From Saprospiraceae bacterium (GTDB taxonomy: Bacteria > Bacteroidota > Bacteroidia > Chitinophagales > Saprospiraceae): DNA of 64,000 nt. Of this stretch, positions 7,827 through 15,924 are shown piece after piece. The DNA lies in assembly GCA_019638455.1 (NCBI GenBank), contig JAHBTU010000004.1, forward strand, positions 186,001-250,000, read 5' to 3'. Both the position numbers and the translations under genes were made by a program. How positions within the stretch are numbered: position 1 is the stretch's first letter; the number at the start of each line of letters is the position of its first letter. Under the pieces are notes generated by a model. The model saw only the letters and a list, made by a program, of their open reading frames with translations, ran no database searches and was not told where the DNA came from.

Positions 7827-8303
7827 TCACTTTTTTTTAATGCGACCTATGTCCTCTGCATACCACTTCTGCACCCGCTCTTCCGAACGCTGGCGAGCCT
7901 GTTTGGAAGGCCGTTGCAGCGACCATCCGACCTTTTTCAGCAACCGCCCCACATGGGATGGGTCATACTTTACCCCAAAAAGTCGCTCAATCACAACACC
8001 AACGCGACCCCGCGTCCATATTTCCCCTTCAAATCCCTGCGCTGTACAACCCTTGTTCAACTCTTCCACCAGGCGCCGCAGGTCTTCGGTTCCTAATTTG
8101 CTCTGGGTTCCGCCCGGCGGAAGGCTCTTGTACCAAGCAGGATTGTCTGCATCGTATCGCGCAAGCCATCGTGACAACGTTGATTTGGGTATCCCCAAAC
8201 TGGACATGATGTCTTGGCGGTTCTTACCTGAACGGAACATCTCTACCGCTCGCAGGCGCATCCCTTCATACGAAACTGAACTCAAACGTTTTTTCATGCT
8301 CAA
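7827..8303 (-). CDS. IS630 transposase, N-terminal DNA-binding frame
   Basis: A 158-residue frame with an N-terminal helix-turn-helix (RQDIMSSLGIPKSTLSRWLAR) and a second HTH-like region (GVKYDPSHVGRLLKKVGWSL) as in IS630 and Tc1 transposases. It ends IKKK-stop at an A8 run. The catalytic half continues in another frame. Joining the two needs a +1 shift, or loss of one A in the run by transcriptional slippage. Without such recoding the element is inactive. Confidence 0.8.
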   Translation of the reverse strand: MSMKKRLSSVSYEGMRLRAVEMFRSGKNRQDIMSSLGIPKSTLSRWLARYDADNPAWYKSLPPGGTQSKLGTEDLRRLVEELNKGCTAQGFEGEIWTRGRVGVVIERLFGVKYDPSHVGRLLKKVGWSLQRPSKQARQRSEERVQKWYAEDIGRIKKK

Positions 8304-8353
8304 AATGAAGCAAAGATACGCCCTTTGTTCCTTTAAAAATGCACGGGGCTATA

Positions 8354-8630
8354 ATCGAATCAATCGAAACAATCGGCTTAATCGAATCAATCGGCTTAAT
8401 CGAATCAATCGGCTTAATCGAATCAATCGGCTTAATCGAATCAATCGGCTTAATCGAATCAATCGGCTTAATCGAATCAATCGGCTTAATCGAAACAATC
8501 GGCTTAATCGAAACAATCGGCTTAATCGAAACAATCGGCTTAATCGAAACAATCGGCTTAATCGAATCAATCGGCTTAATCGAATCAATCGGCTTAATCG
8601 AATCAATCGAATGAATCAAAATCAATCGAA
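8354..8630. repeat. 18-bp tandem repeat array, right part
   Basis: About 14 units of AATCGAATCAATCGGCTT or AATCGAAACAATCGGCTT. The array runs up to 8 bp from the start of the GMC oxidoreductase gene, so the 5' leader of that gene is made of repeats. Confidence 0.85.
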
Positions 8631-8637
8631 CCAATCC

Positions 8638-10179
8638 ATGAAATTCGACATCATCATCATCGGCACCGGCGCAGGCGGCGGCACCTTGGCCTACAAACTC
8701 GCCCCCTCCGGCAAACGCATCCTCATCCTCGAGCGCGGTGATTTTTTACCAAAAGAAAAAGAAAACTGGGACCCGCTGGAGGTCGCCAAAGGCCGCTACA
8801 AAACCACCGAAATGTGGCGCGATGCGGCAGGCAAGGAATTTTCTCCCTACCAGCACTATTGGGTCGGCGGCAACACCAAAATGTACGGCGGCGCTTTGCT
8901 GCGCCTGCGCGAACGCGACTTCGAGGCCACCGAACACTTCGACGGCCTTTCGCCCGAATGGCCGTTGAAATACAAGGACTTCGCCCCGTGGTACGACGAG
9001 GCCGAACGGCTCTACGCCGTGCATGGCACACGCGGCCTCGACCCTACCGAGCCGCCCGCAAAAAACGGCTACCCTTTTCCGGCATTGCCTTTTGAGCCGC
9101 GCATGGCCGAAGTCACGGAGCAAATCCGTCGGCAAGGCTACCACCCTACACCGATTCCGCTCGCAATCCGCCTGCCGCAGGATTTGAATGGCCGCACCAA
9201 CGACCGCCTCCACGTCGAACTCTACGACGGCTATCCCGACCCCACCGGCGCGAAGGCCGACAGCCACGTCGTGGGGGTGCAAGGCGCGTTGCAATACCCG
9301 AACGTGACCCTGCTCCGCAATCGAAAAGCATTGAAAATCAACACCGACGCAAGTGGTCGGCGAGCCGTGAGCGTCACTGTTGCTTGCGAGGGCATGGAAG
9401 AGACTTACCACGCCGACACCATCGTGGTGGCCTGTGGCGCCATCAATTCCGCCGCCCTTTTGCTCCGCTCGGCCAACGAAAAACACCCCGACGGCCTCGC
9501 CAACAGCAGCGGTCAAGTGGGTCGCAACCTGATGATTCACAACAACGGCATCGTGCTGGCCTATTCCGCCAAACCCAATCCTTCGACCTTCCAAAAGGCG
9601 ATTTTGATTCCCGATTTTTATCACGGCGCGGATGGCGACGCCCGCCCGCTCGGAGCCATCCAGAACATGGGCAAAGCCGACCCACTTCTGCTAGCCGACG
9701 CGGTAGGCGACGATTTGGGCAAAGACGGCAAGGACGCGGCGCATTTCGCCAGCCACATCATTGACTACTTCATCACGGCGGAAGACTTGCCAAAATCCGG
9801 GAATCGCGTCGCGGTAGATTCGGCGGGAAATATCCAATTGCATTACACCCAAAACAACCTCGAAGCCTATCGCCGTTTGCGTGAAAAACTGATTCAAATC
9901 ATGGACGCGGTGGCTGAAAACGAAGGCGTTGGCGGCACCACGAAATACTACGGTTTCAAACTCGGCATCGGCGGCGTGAGTCACCAAAACGGCACTTGTC
10001 GCTTCGGCCACGACCCAAAAACTTCGGTGCTCGACCTGAACTGCAAAGCCCACGACCTCGACAATCTGTACGTCGTGGACACCTCGTTTTTCCCTTCTTC
10101 CGGCGCGGTGAATCCTTCGCTGACGGCGATGGCGAATGCGCTGCGAGTCGGTGAATATCTCATCTCGGACATCTTATAA
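8638..10179 (+). CDS. GMC-family FAD-dependent oxidoreductase
   Basis: The ATG at 8638 starts a 513-residue protein at the FAD-binding strand (KFDIIIIGTGAGGGTLAYKL). An upstream in-frame ATG at 8611 would only add repeat-encoded residues. The C-terminal active site is present: H449 in GVSHQNGTCRFG and N492 in SSGAVNPSLTAMANALR. Family members oxidise alcohols, often sugars, passing electrons to oxygen or a cytochrome. No signal peptide or Tat motif is evident. It begins a run of oxidative-metabolism genes, and an SMP-30 lactonase and a glucose-dehydrogenase-like SDR lie downstream, which suggests sugar or polyol oxidation. Confidence 0.9.
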   Translation: MKFDIIIIGTGAGGGTLAYKLAPSGKRILILERGDFLPKEKENWDPLEVAKGRYKTTEMWRDAAGKEFSPYQHYWVGGNTKMYGGALLRLRERDFEATEHFDGLSPEWPLKYKDFAPWYDEAERLYAVHGTRGLDPTEPPAKNGYPFPALPFEPRMAEVTEQIRRQGYHPTPIPLAIRLPQDLNGRTNDRLHVELYDGYPDPTGAKADSHVVGVQGALQYPNVTLLRNRKALKINTDASGRRAVSVTVACEGMEETYHADTIVVACGAINSAALLLRSANEKHPDGLANSSGQVGRNLMIHNNGIVLAYSAKPNPSTFQKAILIPDFYHGADGDARPLGAIQNMGKADPLLLADAVGDDLGKDGKDAAHFASHIIDYFITAEDLPKSGNRVAVDSAGNIQLHYTQNNLEAYRRLREKLIQIMDAVAENEGVGGTTKYYGFKLGIGGVSHQNGTCRFGHDPKTSVLDLNCKAHDLDNLYVVDTSFFPSSGAVNPSLTAMANALRVGEYLISDIL

Positions 10180-10182
10180 ATC

Positions 10183-10244
10183 CTCTGTGTCCTCCGTGCC
10201 TCTGTGTTTGAATTTTTGAACACAGAGGCACGGAGGACACAGAG
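10183..10244. repeat. 26-bp stem palindrome, possible bidirectional terminator
   Basis: CTCTGTGTCCTCCGTGCC and its reverse complement form a perfect 26-bp stem with a 10-base AT-rich loop (TGAATTTTTG). It sits between the GMC stop and the VOC start. This palindrome type is common in Bacteroidota. Confidence 0.85.
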
Positions 10245-10256
10245 AAAAATTGAATT

Positions 10257-11903
10257 ATGAAAACATTTTTTCAAAAAACAGCCCTCCTGTTGTTGCTGGT
10301 TTTCAGCATTTCAATCCCTCTTTTCTCCCAAAAAGCCACCGCCGTCACGGGCGTGAGCATCACCGTCGAAGACCTTGACCGCGAGGTGGATTTTTTTGCA
10401 AAAGTTCTTGATTTTCAAAAAATAAAGGAAGAAACCCTGGCGGGCGAGGAAGTGGCAAAACTCTACGGTTTGCCGGAAAAAACGGCCAGCGTTCAGGTCG
10501 TCACGCTCCAACTGGGCAGCGAAAAAATCCAACTGCTCGACTTCGATGGCGAGCCTTCGCGCCCCGTTGCCGCCGACACACGGAGCAACGATTTATGGTT
10601 CCAGCACCTCGCCATCGTCGTCAGCGATATGGAGGCGGCCTATCAGAAATTGCTGGAAAACAAAGTCGTCCACGTCAGCACGTCGCCGCAAACTTTGCCC
10701 GATAATTTGCCCAACGCCGCTGGCATCAAGGCTTTTTATTTCCGCGACCCGGAAGGCCACAACTTGGAACTGATTTGGTTCCCGAAAGGAAAAGGCGCGG
10801 CCAAGTGGCAATCAGCAGCGACCAACCACAAACCCTCAAACCACAAACCCTCAAACCACAAACCCTCAAACCACAAACCTTCAAACCACAAACCTTCAAA
10901 CCACAAACCCTCAAACCACAAACCCTCAAACCACAAACCCTCAAACCACAAACCCTCAAACCACAAACCTTCAAACCACAAACCCTCAAACCACAAACCC
11001 TCAAACCACAAACCTTCAAACCACAAACCTTCAAACCACAAACCCTCAAACCACAAACCTTCAAACCACAAACCTTCAAACCACAAACCCTCAAACCACA
11101 AACCCTCAAACCACAAACCCTCAAACCACAAACCCTCAAACCACAAACCTTCAAACCACAAACCCTCAAACCACAAACCCTCAAACCACAAACCTTCAAA
11201 CCACAAACCTTCAAACCACAAACCCTCAAACCACAAACCTTCAAACCACAAACCCTCAAACCACAAACCTTCAAACCACAAACCTTCAAACCACAAACCC
11301 TCAAACCACAAACCCTCAAACCACAAACCCTCAAACCACAAACCCTCAAACCACAAACCCTCAAACCACAAACCCTCAAACCACAAACCCTCAAACCACA
11401 AACCCTCAAACCACAAACCCTCAAACCACAAACCCTCAAACCACAAACCTTCAAACCAGAAACCAGAAACCCTTTTCCTCGGCATTGACCACACGGCTAT
11501 CGGCATCGCCGACACGGACACGAGCATGGCTTTTTACCGCGATGCATTGGGGCTTGTTCACGGCGGTCATTCTGAAAATTATGGTACGGAGCAAGAGCAT
11601 TTGAACCAGGTGTTCGGCGCGCGGCTCGACATCAACGGCCTTCATGCGGAGGCGGGCTTCGGCGTGGAATTCCTGCGCTACATCGCCCCGCCCGGTGGCC
11701 GCCTTTACCCGGCGGACAGCCGACCGACCGACCTTTGGCACTACCAGACTGAATTGGAAGTGGACGATTTGCCGAAGATGCTGGAGAAATTGGAACAACG
11801 AGGTTTTAGAAAAATATCCACAGCCGTTGCCAAAATGGGGAATGCCGAAATGTTCCTTGTGCGCGACCCCGACGGTCACGCGGTGTTGTTGAAATCGCGG
11901 TAA
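10257..11903 (+). CDS. Secreted double VOC (glyoxalase-like) protein with 43 pentapeptide repeats
   Basis: A 548-residue protein with a signal peptide (about residues 1-25, LLLLLVFSISIPLFSQ). VOC domain 1 covers about residues 28-180 (GVSITVEDLDREVDFFAKVL, FYFRDPEGHNLELIWF) and VOC domain 2 about 405-548 (GIDHTAIGIADTDTSMAFYR, FLVRDPDGHAVLL). Between them residues 189-403 are 43 pentapeptides, TNHKP then 41 SNHKP then SNQKP, encoded by 15-bp units. Such domains bind a divalent metal through His/Glu and catalyse isomerisation, lyase or dioxygenase reactions; the substrate is unknown. The linker is hydrophilic and His/Lys rich. Confidence 0.85.
   Translation: MKTFFQKTALLLLLVFSISIPLFSQKATAVTGVSITVEDLDREVDFFAKVLDFQKIKEETLAGEEVAKLYGLPEKTASVQVVTLQLGSEKIQLLDFDGEPSRPVAADTRSNDLWFQHLAIVVSDMEAAYQKLLENKVVHVSTSPQTLPDNLPNAAGIKAFYFRDPEGHNLELIWFPKGKGAAKWQSAATNHKPSNHKPSNHKPSNHKPSNHKPSNHKPSNHKPSNHKPSNHKPSNHKPSNHKPSNHKPSNHKPSNHKPSNHKPSNHKPSNHKPSNHKPSNHKPSNHKPSNHKPSNHKPSNHKPSNHKPSNHKPSNHKPSNHKPSNHKPSNHKPSNHKPSNHKPSNHKPSNHKPSNHKPSNHKPSNHKPSNHKPSNHKPSNHKPSNHKPSNHKPSNHKPSNQKPETLFLGIDHTAIGIADTDTSMAFYRDALGLVHGGHSENYGTEQEHLNQVFGARLDINGLHAEAGFGVEFLRYIAPPGGRLYPADSRPTDLWHYQTELEVDDLPKMLEKLEQRGFRKISTAVAKMGNAEMFLVRDPDGHAVLLKSR
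10821..11465 (+). repeat. 15-bp tandem repeat (43 units) inside the VOC gene
   Basis: Units alternate between AACCACAAACCCTCA and AACCACAAACCTTCA, which are synonymous (Pro CCC or CCT). The unit length is a multiple of three, so copy-number change keeps the frame. No frame on either strand has stops. Similar CAAACCTTCAAACC sequences occur in the intergenic repeat at 54641-54672. Confidence 0.95.
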
Positions 11904-11956
11904 AAAACGGAGAAAGGTTGAAAGAAGAATCGTTTTCATACAGGGCTTTAGGTTTG

Positions 11957-11991
11957 GCCGCCTCGCGCAATTGCGTGAAGGCGGTTTTTTT
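11957..11991 (+). terminator. Rho-independent terminator
   Basis: CCGCCT ... AGGCGG stem with an inner CGCAATTGCG palindrome, followed by TTTTTTT. It lies about 55 bp after the VOC stop codon. Confidence 0.75.
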
Positions 11992-12059
11992 ATTACTGAA
12001 TTTCAGAGATTCAGGTTTACTTTTGGCAGTCAAATCTTAACTCCCCAGTCGCCGAAAAC

Positions 12060-12596
12060 ATGAAATTCCTACTCCCTATTCGCGAAGAATTGACCCCTGA
12101 AGCCCTCGATATCATGGCCGCCTGCGAAGCGAAAGTGGGTTTTGTGCCCAACATCGTGTCCATGCTTGCCTACTCGCCACCCGCGCTGCGCTCTTACCTG
12201 ACTTTGTATGGAAATCAAGCGGAAGGCGTGTTCAACGACCAAGAGCGCGAAGCCATTTACCTACCCGTGTCGCAAGCGAACGGCAGCCCATATTGCCTCG
12301 CCGCCCACACCAACTGGGCAAAACTCGCCGGCCTCTCCGAGGAAGAGACCCTCGCCCTCCGCAAAGGCATCCATCACGACGACCCCAAACTCGATTTCCT
12401 CGCCCGATTTGGTCGCGCCATCATGGAAACGCACGGCCAAGTGCCGCCCGAACTCATGGACGAATTCGAGGAGCGTGGCTATGATGCCCGTGCCTTGCTC
12501 GACGTGATTGCCATCGTCGTCGAGTCGGTTTTTTCAAACTTGATTGGCGTGATGATGCGGCCTCCGGTGGATTTTCCGGCGGTGAAACAGATTTGA
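12060..12596 (+). CDS. Carboxymuconolactone decarboxylase/AhpD-like protein
   Basis: A 178-residue all-helical protein of the AhpD-like superfamily. The active-site region reads SPYC79-LAAH83, keeping one Cys and the His of the usual CxxC..H arrangement and lacking the first Cys, so classical disulfide peroxidase chemistry may be altered. Family members act as peroxidases or decarboxylases. The TGA stop is part of a TGACAGGATT palindrome (12594-12676). It is co-oriented with the oxidative cluster but has its own upstream terminator. Confidence 0.75.
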   Translation: MKFLLPIREELTPEALDIMAACEAKVGFVPNIVSMLAYSPPALRSYLTLYGNQAEGVFNDQEREAIYLPVSQANGSPYCLAAHTNWAKLAGLSEEETLALRKGIHHDDPKLDFLARFGRAIMETHGQVPPELMDEFEERGYDARALLDVIAIVVESVFSNLIGVMMRPPVDFPAVKQI

Positions 12597-12676
12597 CAGG
12601 ATTCACATGATTTTCAGGATTTTAGGTCAAATGTTTTAAATCCGCATATCCTGCAAATCTTGTAAATCCTGTCAAA
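12594..12676. repeat. TGACAGGATT palindrome, second copy
   Basis: The left arm begins at the stop codon of the AhpD-like gene. The right arm ends AATCCTGTCA at about 12674. It is related to the copies at 5263-5330 and 55721-55800. Confidence 0.8.
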
Positions 12677-12707
12677 AAACTACCACTGGCCCCCTTTTTT
12701 CCCAACT

Positions 12708-12751
12708 GTTACCTGCGTAACGTAGCGCCCGCCGCCTTGCCCCGACTTTTG
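12708..12751 (+). promoter_or_regulatory. Promoter region with GTTAC-N4-GTAAC palindrome (site 2)
   Basis: GTTACCTGCGTAAC (12708-12721) followed 27 bp later by TTTG (12748-12751) in CGACTTTTGTGTC. Palindrome, spacing and much of the flank match site 1 at 6980-7023. It lies about 50 bp upstream of the YHS gene start and is the best candidate for its promoter. Confidence 0.55.
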
Positions 12752-12803
12752 TGTCATCAATTTGAAAAACATTTTTCACCAGACACAAAAGAGCATTAGA
12801 ACC

Positions 12804-13292
12804 ATGAAAAAATTGATTTTTCTCCTCCTGCCCGCGCTGTCACTTTTTGCCGCCTGCGCCGGGGCGCAACAACCCAATCTCGGCAAAGTCGTGGACGGCT
12901 ACCTCGTCAACGTGGACGAACAGGGCGTCATCCTGCAAGGCTACGACGCGGTGAGCCTCCGCGAAGGCAACTCGGCAAAAGGCAACGCGCAATTCCAGAC
13001 CAAGTACAACGGTGCGATTTACTACTTCGCCAACGCTGAAAACAAGGCCAAATTCGACGCGAACCCCACGTTCTACGAACCTGAATACGGCGGCTACTGC
13101 GCTTACGGTGTGTCGGTCGGCCACCTCGCCCCCATCGAATTGTGGACTTACGACACTACTTACCAAAACCGCAACATTTACCAGCACAACCAAAAAGCTG
13201 TGAACGGCTGGAAAAAAGACGTGCCCGGCAACGACGCGCTCGCTAAAAAAGAGTGGGCGAAGTTTCAGAAAAAGTATGTCAAGAAGGGTTGA
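12804..13292 (+). CDS. Exported YHS-domain protein
   Basis: The ATG at 12804 starts a 162-residue protein with an N-terminal export signal (KKLIFLLLPALSLFAAC). An earlier in-frame ATG would add residues ahead of the signal. The Cys after LFAA could be a lipobox or the end of a Sec signal. The mature part has a YHS domain (LQGYDAVSLREG, YYFANAENKAKFDANP, YGGYCAYGVSVG), a fold linked to metal binding in copper or sulfide-related proteins. Its TGA stop lies inside the first unit of the next repeat array. Confidence 0.8.
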   Translation: MKKLIFLLLPALSLFAACAGAQQPNLGKVVDGYLVNVDEQGVILQGYDAVSLREGNSAKGNAQFQTKYNGAIYYFANAENKAKFDANPTFYEPEYGGYCAYGVSVGHLAPIELWTYDTTYQNRNIYQHNQKAVNGWKKDVPGNDALAKKEWAKFQKKYVKKG

Positions 13293-13415
13293 TTAAGGTT
13301 GATGAGGGTTGATGACTTAGAGTACACTTTGATTCATCAACCCCCATCAACCCCCATCAACCCCCATCAACCCTCATCAACCCCCATCAACCCTCATCAA
13401 CCCTCATCAACTTTT
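13289..13415. repeat. Third arm-core-arm repeat locus
   Basis: A short left arm (GGTTGATTAAGGTTGATGAGG), the core TTAGAGTACACTTTGATTCA (13318-13337) and a right arm of ATCAACCCCC/ATCAACCCTC units. It resembles the loci at 367-838 and 3601-3898. The gene-free interval to 13429 holds nothing else. Confidence 0.8.
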
Positions 13416-13429
13416 AAAAAAAACAGACC

Positions 13430-13897
13430 ATGAAAATAAAAATCCTCTTCGCTGCCCTCATGCTGGCAGCCTTTTCCATCCAAGCCCAAGTGCAACAAAC
13501 CTACAACCTCACGCTTGATGGCGCTCAAAAAGTCATGGACGCCGCGGTCACTTACGCCAAAGCCAATCAATCGCCCGGCGGCAGCATTGCTGTCGTGGAC
13601 GCGGGCGGCCACCTGCTCCTGTTCGAGCGGCTCGACGGCTCGTTCCCCGCTTCGGCCACGGTCGCCATCGAAAAGGCGAAGACCGCCGCGCTGTTCAAAT
13701 TTGAAAGCAAAAAACTCGAAGACGCCATCAACGGCGGTCGCGAGGCGCTTATCACCGTCGGCTTCACTTTCCTGCAAGGCGGCGAGCCTATCACATACAA
13801 CGGCCAAGTCGTCGGCGCTATCGGTGTAAGCGGCGCCAAATCGGCTGACCAAGACCGCGAGATTGCGACGGCAGGAGCCGCCGCCCCATTGAAATAA
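13430..13897 (+). CDS. Exported GlcG/HbpS-family protein (DUF336)
   Basis: A 155-residue protein with a signal peptide (KIKILFAALMLAAFSIQAQ). The rest is a single GlcG/HbpS domain: AAVTYAKANQSPGGSIAVVD across its N-terminal part, GGHLLLFERLDG, and VVGAIGVSGAKSADQDREIA near the C-terminus. The family includes haem-binding HbpS and proteins encoded near glycolate or sugar oxidation genes. A periplasmic role beside the sugar-oxidation genes is plausible. Length is normal for the family. Confidence 0.85.
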   Translation: MKIKILFAALMLAAFSIQAQVQQTYNLTLDGAQKVMDAAVTYAKANQSPGGSIAVVDAGGHLLLFERLDGSFPASATVAIEKAKTAALFKFESKKLEDAINGGREALITVGFTFLQGGEPITYNGQVVGAIGVSGAKSADQDREIATAGAAAPLK

Positions 13898-13924
13898 GTG
13901 CATCGTAAACAAAATTCTTAGAGG

Positions 13925-13994
13925 TTGCCACAAAGTCTCGAAGGCTCTAAGAAATTGATTTCAAAGTCTTTGTGCCTTAGAGACTTTGTGGCAA
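13925..13994. repeat. TTGCCACAAAGTCTC palindrome
   Basis: Arms 13925-13945 and 13974-13994 are 21-bp inverted repeats with one mismatch. They lie in the gap between the GlcG-like and SMP-30 genes. The remainder of the gap to 14170 shows no gene. Confidence 0.8.
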
Positions 13995-14170
13995 AATTTA
14001 AATTACAGTGTACTAAGAAACAAATTTTCATTTCAGAAAGGGTTTTTGTCACGGGGAAAAAGTGTTGAAACGACTGCTTTTTCCCCACTTTAACGCTGGC
14101 TTTTAGTTGGCAATCGAGTCACACCAACCTTTGGCTGGCGATTTTCCCAACATCTACATTTTTTAAAACA

Positions 14171-15835
14171 ATGAAAAACATACGATTGCTGGCGACCTTG
14201 CTCGTCGGCCTGACTTTCCTCTTTTTGCCCAAAACAAACGCGCAAGAACACCGCGAACTCGCCGTCGGTCAGCCCGATGCCATCGCCGACTTGCGCACCC
14301 ACGAAGGCGCGAACGCGCTGAAAGCCGTCTGGAAATTCCGCGAGGCGAGCATCGTCGAGGCAGATTTCAGAGCGCCCGGAGCAAATGCGAGCGACCCTTT
14401 GCCGCTCTACCCGACGGGTAAAAAAATCACGACCCACGCGCTCGAACCCAAAGCGGGCGCAGTGAATTTCGACGACTCCAAATGGGAAATCGTTGACCCG
14501 ACCAAGATGGAAACCCGCTTTGGCAGCGGCCTGCTGTCGTTCGTGTGGTTTCGGCTCAATGTGACTTTGCCGGAAAAACTCGGCGATTTTCAAATGCTTG
14601 GCTCTACGGCGGTGCTGGAAATCGTCGCCGACGACTACTCCGAAATTTTTGTCAACGGCAGATTGGCCAAAACTTTTGGGCAAAACGGCGGCGGCACGGT
14701 GAGCGGCTGGAACGCCCGCAACCGCGTGTTCCTCACCGACCACGCCCAACCGGGGCAGCAATTCCAAATCGCCATTTTGGTCGCCAACGCGCCTTTTGCC
14801 GATTTGCCGGAGAACTATGTTTGGTTCCGCTCGGCGACGTTGGATTTTTACAAAAAACATCCAAAAAACGAGGGCTGGCAAGACGTGGGCCAGTTGGTTC
14901 AAATTGAAAAATCGTTTGAAAATGTCGTTGCTCCCGACGCGAAAGTGGAAAAATTGGCCGACGGATTCCAGTTCACCGAAGGCCCTGTTTGGCATCCTGA
15001 CGGGTTTCTTTTGTTCAGCGACCCGAACGCGAACGTGATTTACCGCTACGAGCCTGTGTCGCGCAACGTTTCGATTTACATGACCAAAACTGGCTACACG
15101 GGTTTCGACATCAGCGAATACCATCAGCCCGGCTCCAACGGCTTGGCGATTGATGCGGAAGGCCGTCTCATCGTGTGCCAACATGGCAACCGCCGCATCG
15201 TTCGCCACGAGAAAAAAGGCCCGGTAACCGTGTTGGCCGACAACTGGGAAGGGCTTAAACTCAACAGTCCCAATGATTTGGTTTTGAAATCCGACGGCAC
15301 GGTTTATTTCACCGACCCACCCTACGGTTTGCCTAAAAACTACGCTGACCCGCGCAAGGAAACACCGCATCAAGGGGTCTATCGCGTCAAAAACGGCAAG
15401 ACCGAACTGCTTACGACTAACCTCGGCGGCCCGAACGGCATCGCTTTCAGCCCCGGCGAAAAGTATCTCTACGTCGCCAATTGGGACATCCGCGACATTC
15501 ATCACACCAAGACACTGTGGCGCTACGAGGTTACGGCAGAGGGCAAACTCGCCAACGGCAAAGTCTTTTTCGATTTCAGTTTCACCGACGGCGAAGAAGC
15601 CCTCGACGGCGTGAAAGTGGACAATGCGGGCAATCTTTTCGTCTCCGCGCCCGGCGGCGTGTGGATTCTCTCGCCCGAAGGCAAATACTTGGGAAAGATC
15701 AAAGGCCCCGAACGCCCTGCCAACATGGCTTGGGGCGATGCCGACGGCAAAACCTTGTACCTGACCGCGCACACGGGTTTGTATAAAATTCGGACGGTAA
15801 ATGGGGGGAAGGTGGCCGGAAATACGCTTCGTTGA
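14171..15835 (+). CDS. Exported SMP-30/gluconolactonase-type protein with N-terminal sandwich domain
   Basis: A 554-residue protein with a signal peptide (about residues 1-24). Residues about 100-230 resemble a galactose-binding-like beta-sandwich (VWFRLNVTLP, IFVNGRLAKTF). Residues about 255-550 are a six-bladed SMP-30/gluconolactonase propeller. The metal-binding positions typical of the family are visible in FTEGPVWHPDG (Glu), LNSPNDLVLK (Asn) and EALDGVKVD (Asp). The likely reaction is hydrolysis of a sugar lactone in the periplasm, consistent with the GMC oxidoreductase and SDR nearby. Confidence 0.85.
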   Translation: MKNIRLLATLLVGLTFLFLPKTNAQEHRELAVGQPDAIADLRTHEGANALKAVWKFREASIVEADFRAPGANASDPLPLYPTGKKITTHALEPKAGAVNFDDSKWEIVDPTKMETRFGSGLLSFVWFRLNVTLPEKLGDFQMLGSTAVLEIVADDYSEIFVNGRLAKTFGQNGGGTVSGWNARNRVFLTDHAQPGQQFQIAILVANAPFADLPENYVWFRSATLDFYKKHPKNEGWQDVGQLVQIEKSFENVVAPDAKVEKLADGFQFTEGPVWHPDGFLLFSDPNANVIYRYEPVSRNVSIYMTKTGYTGFDISEYHQPGSNGLAIDAEGRLIVCQHGNRRIVRHEKKGPVTVLADNWEGLKLNSPNDLVLKSDGTVYFTDPPYGLPKNYADPRKETPHQGVYRVKNGKTELLTTNLGGPNGIAFSPGEKYLYVANWDIRDIHHTKTLWRYEVTAEGKLANGKVFFDFSFTDGEEALDGVKVDNAGNLFVSAPGGVWILSPEGKYLGKIKGPERPANMAWGDADGKTLYLTAHTGLYKIRTVNGGKVAGNTLR

Positions 15836-15844
15836 ATCACTACT

Positions 15845-15878
15845 TTTTTGTCATCCGCCTTCCGGCGGATGACAAAAA
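15845..15878. terminator. Perfect 15-bp hairpin, bidirectional terminator
   Basis: TTTTTGTCATCCGCC and its exact complement around a TTCC loop, 10 bp after the SMP-30 stop. The T and A runs make it usable in both directions. Confidence 0.8.
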
Positions 15879-15924
15879 TCTGCCCATGCACTCAATCGTT
15901 CATTTGCTCAATCACACATTCGCA

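Larger units (their letters stand above)
7271..8351 (-). mobile_element. IS630-family insertion sequence (1081 bp)
   Basis: The ends are near-perfect inverted repeats: TAGCCCCGTGCAT at the left and the complement of that (ATGCACGGGGCTA) at the right, about 26 bp with one mismatch region. The element is flanked by a duplicated TA (7269-7270 and 8352-8353). TA duplication is diagnostic of the IS630/Tc1 superfamily. Removing the element plus one TA restores the array unit CGGCTTAATCG. Two transposase reading frames lie on the minus strand. Confidence 0.9.

Noticed and set aside
7840..8637. N-terminal 266-codon extension of the GMC gene
   Set aside because: It runs through the reverse strand of the IS630 transposase and the tandem array; the FAD-binding start at 8638 is the natural N-terminus.
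10821..11465. Possible CRISPR array
   Set aside because: Units are contiguous 15-mers with no unique spacers and lie in-frame in a protein gene; no cas genes are present.
10726..11527. Long open frames on both strands and all phases through 10.8-11.5 kb
   Set aside because: They are produced by the stop-free 15-bp tandem repeat. Only the plus frame with flanking VOC domains makes biological sense.
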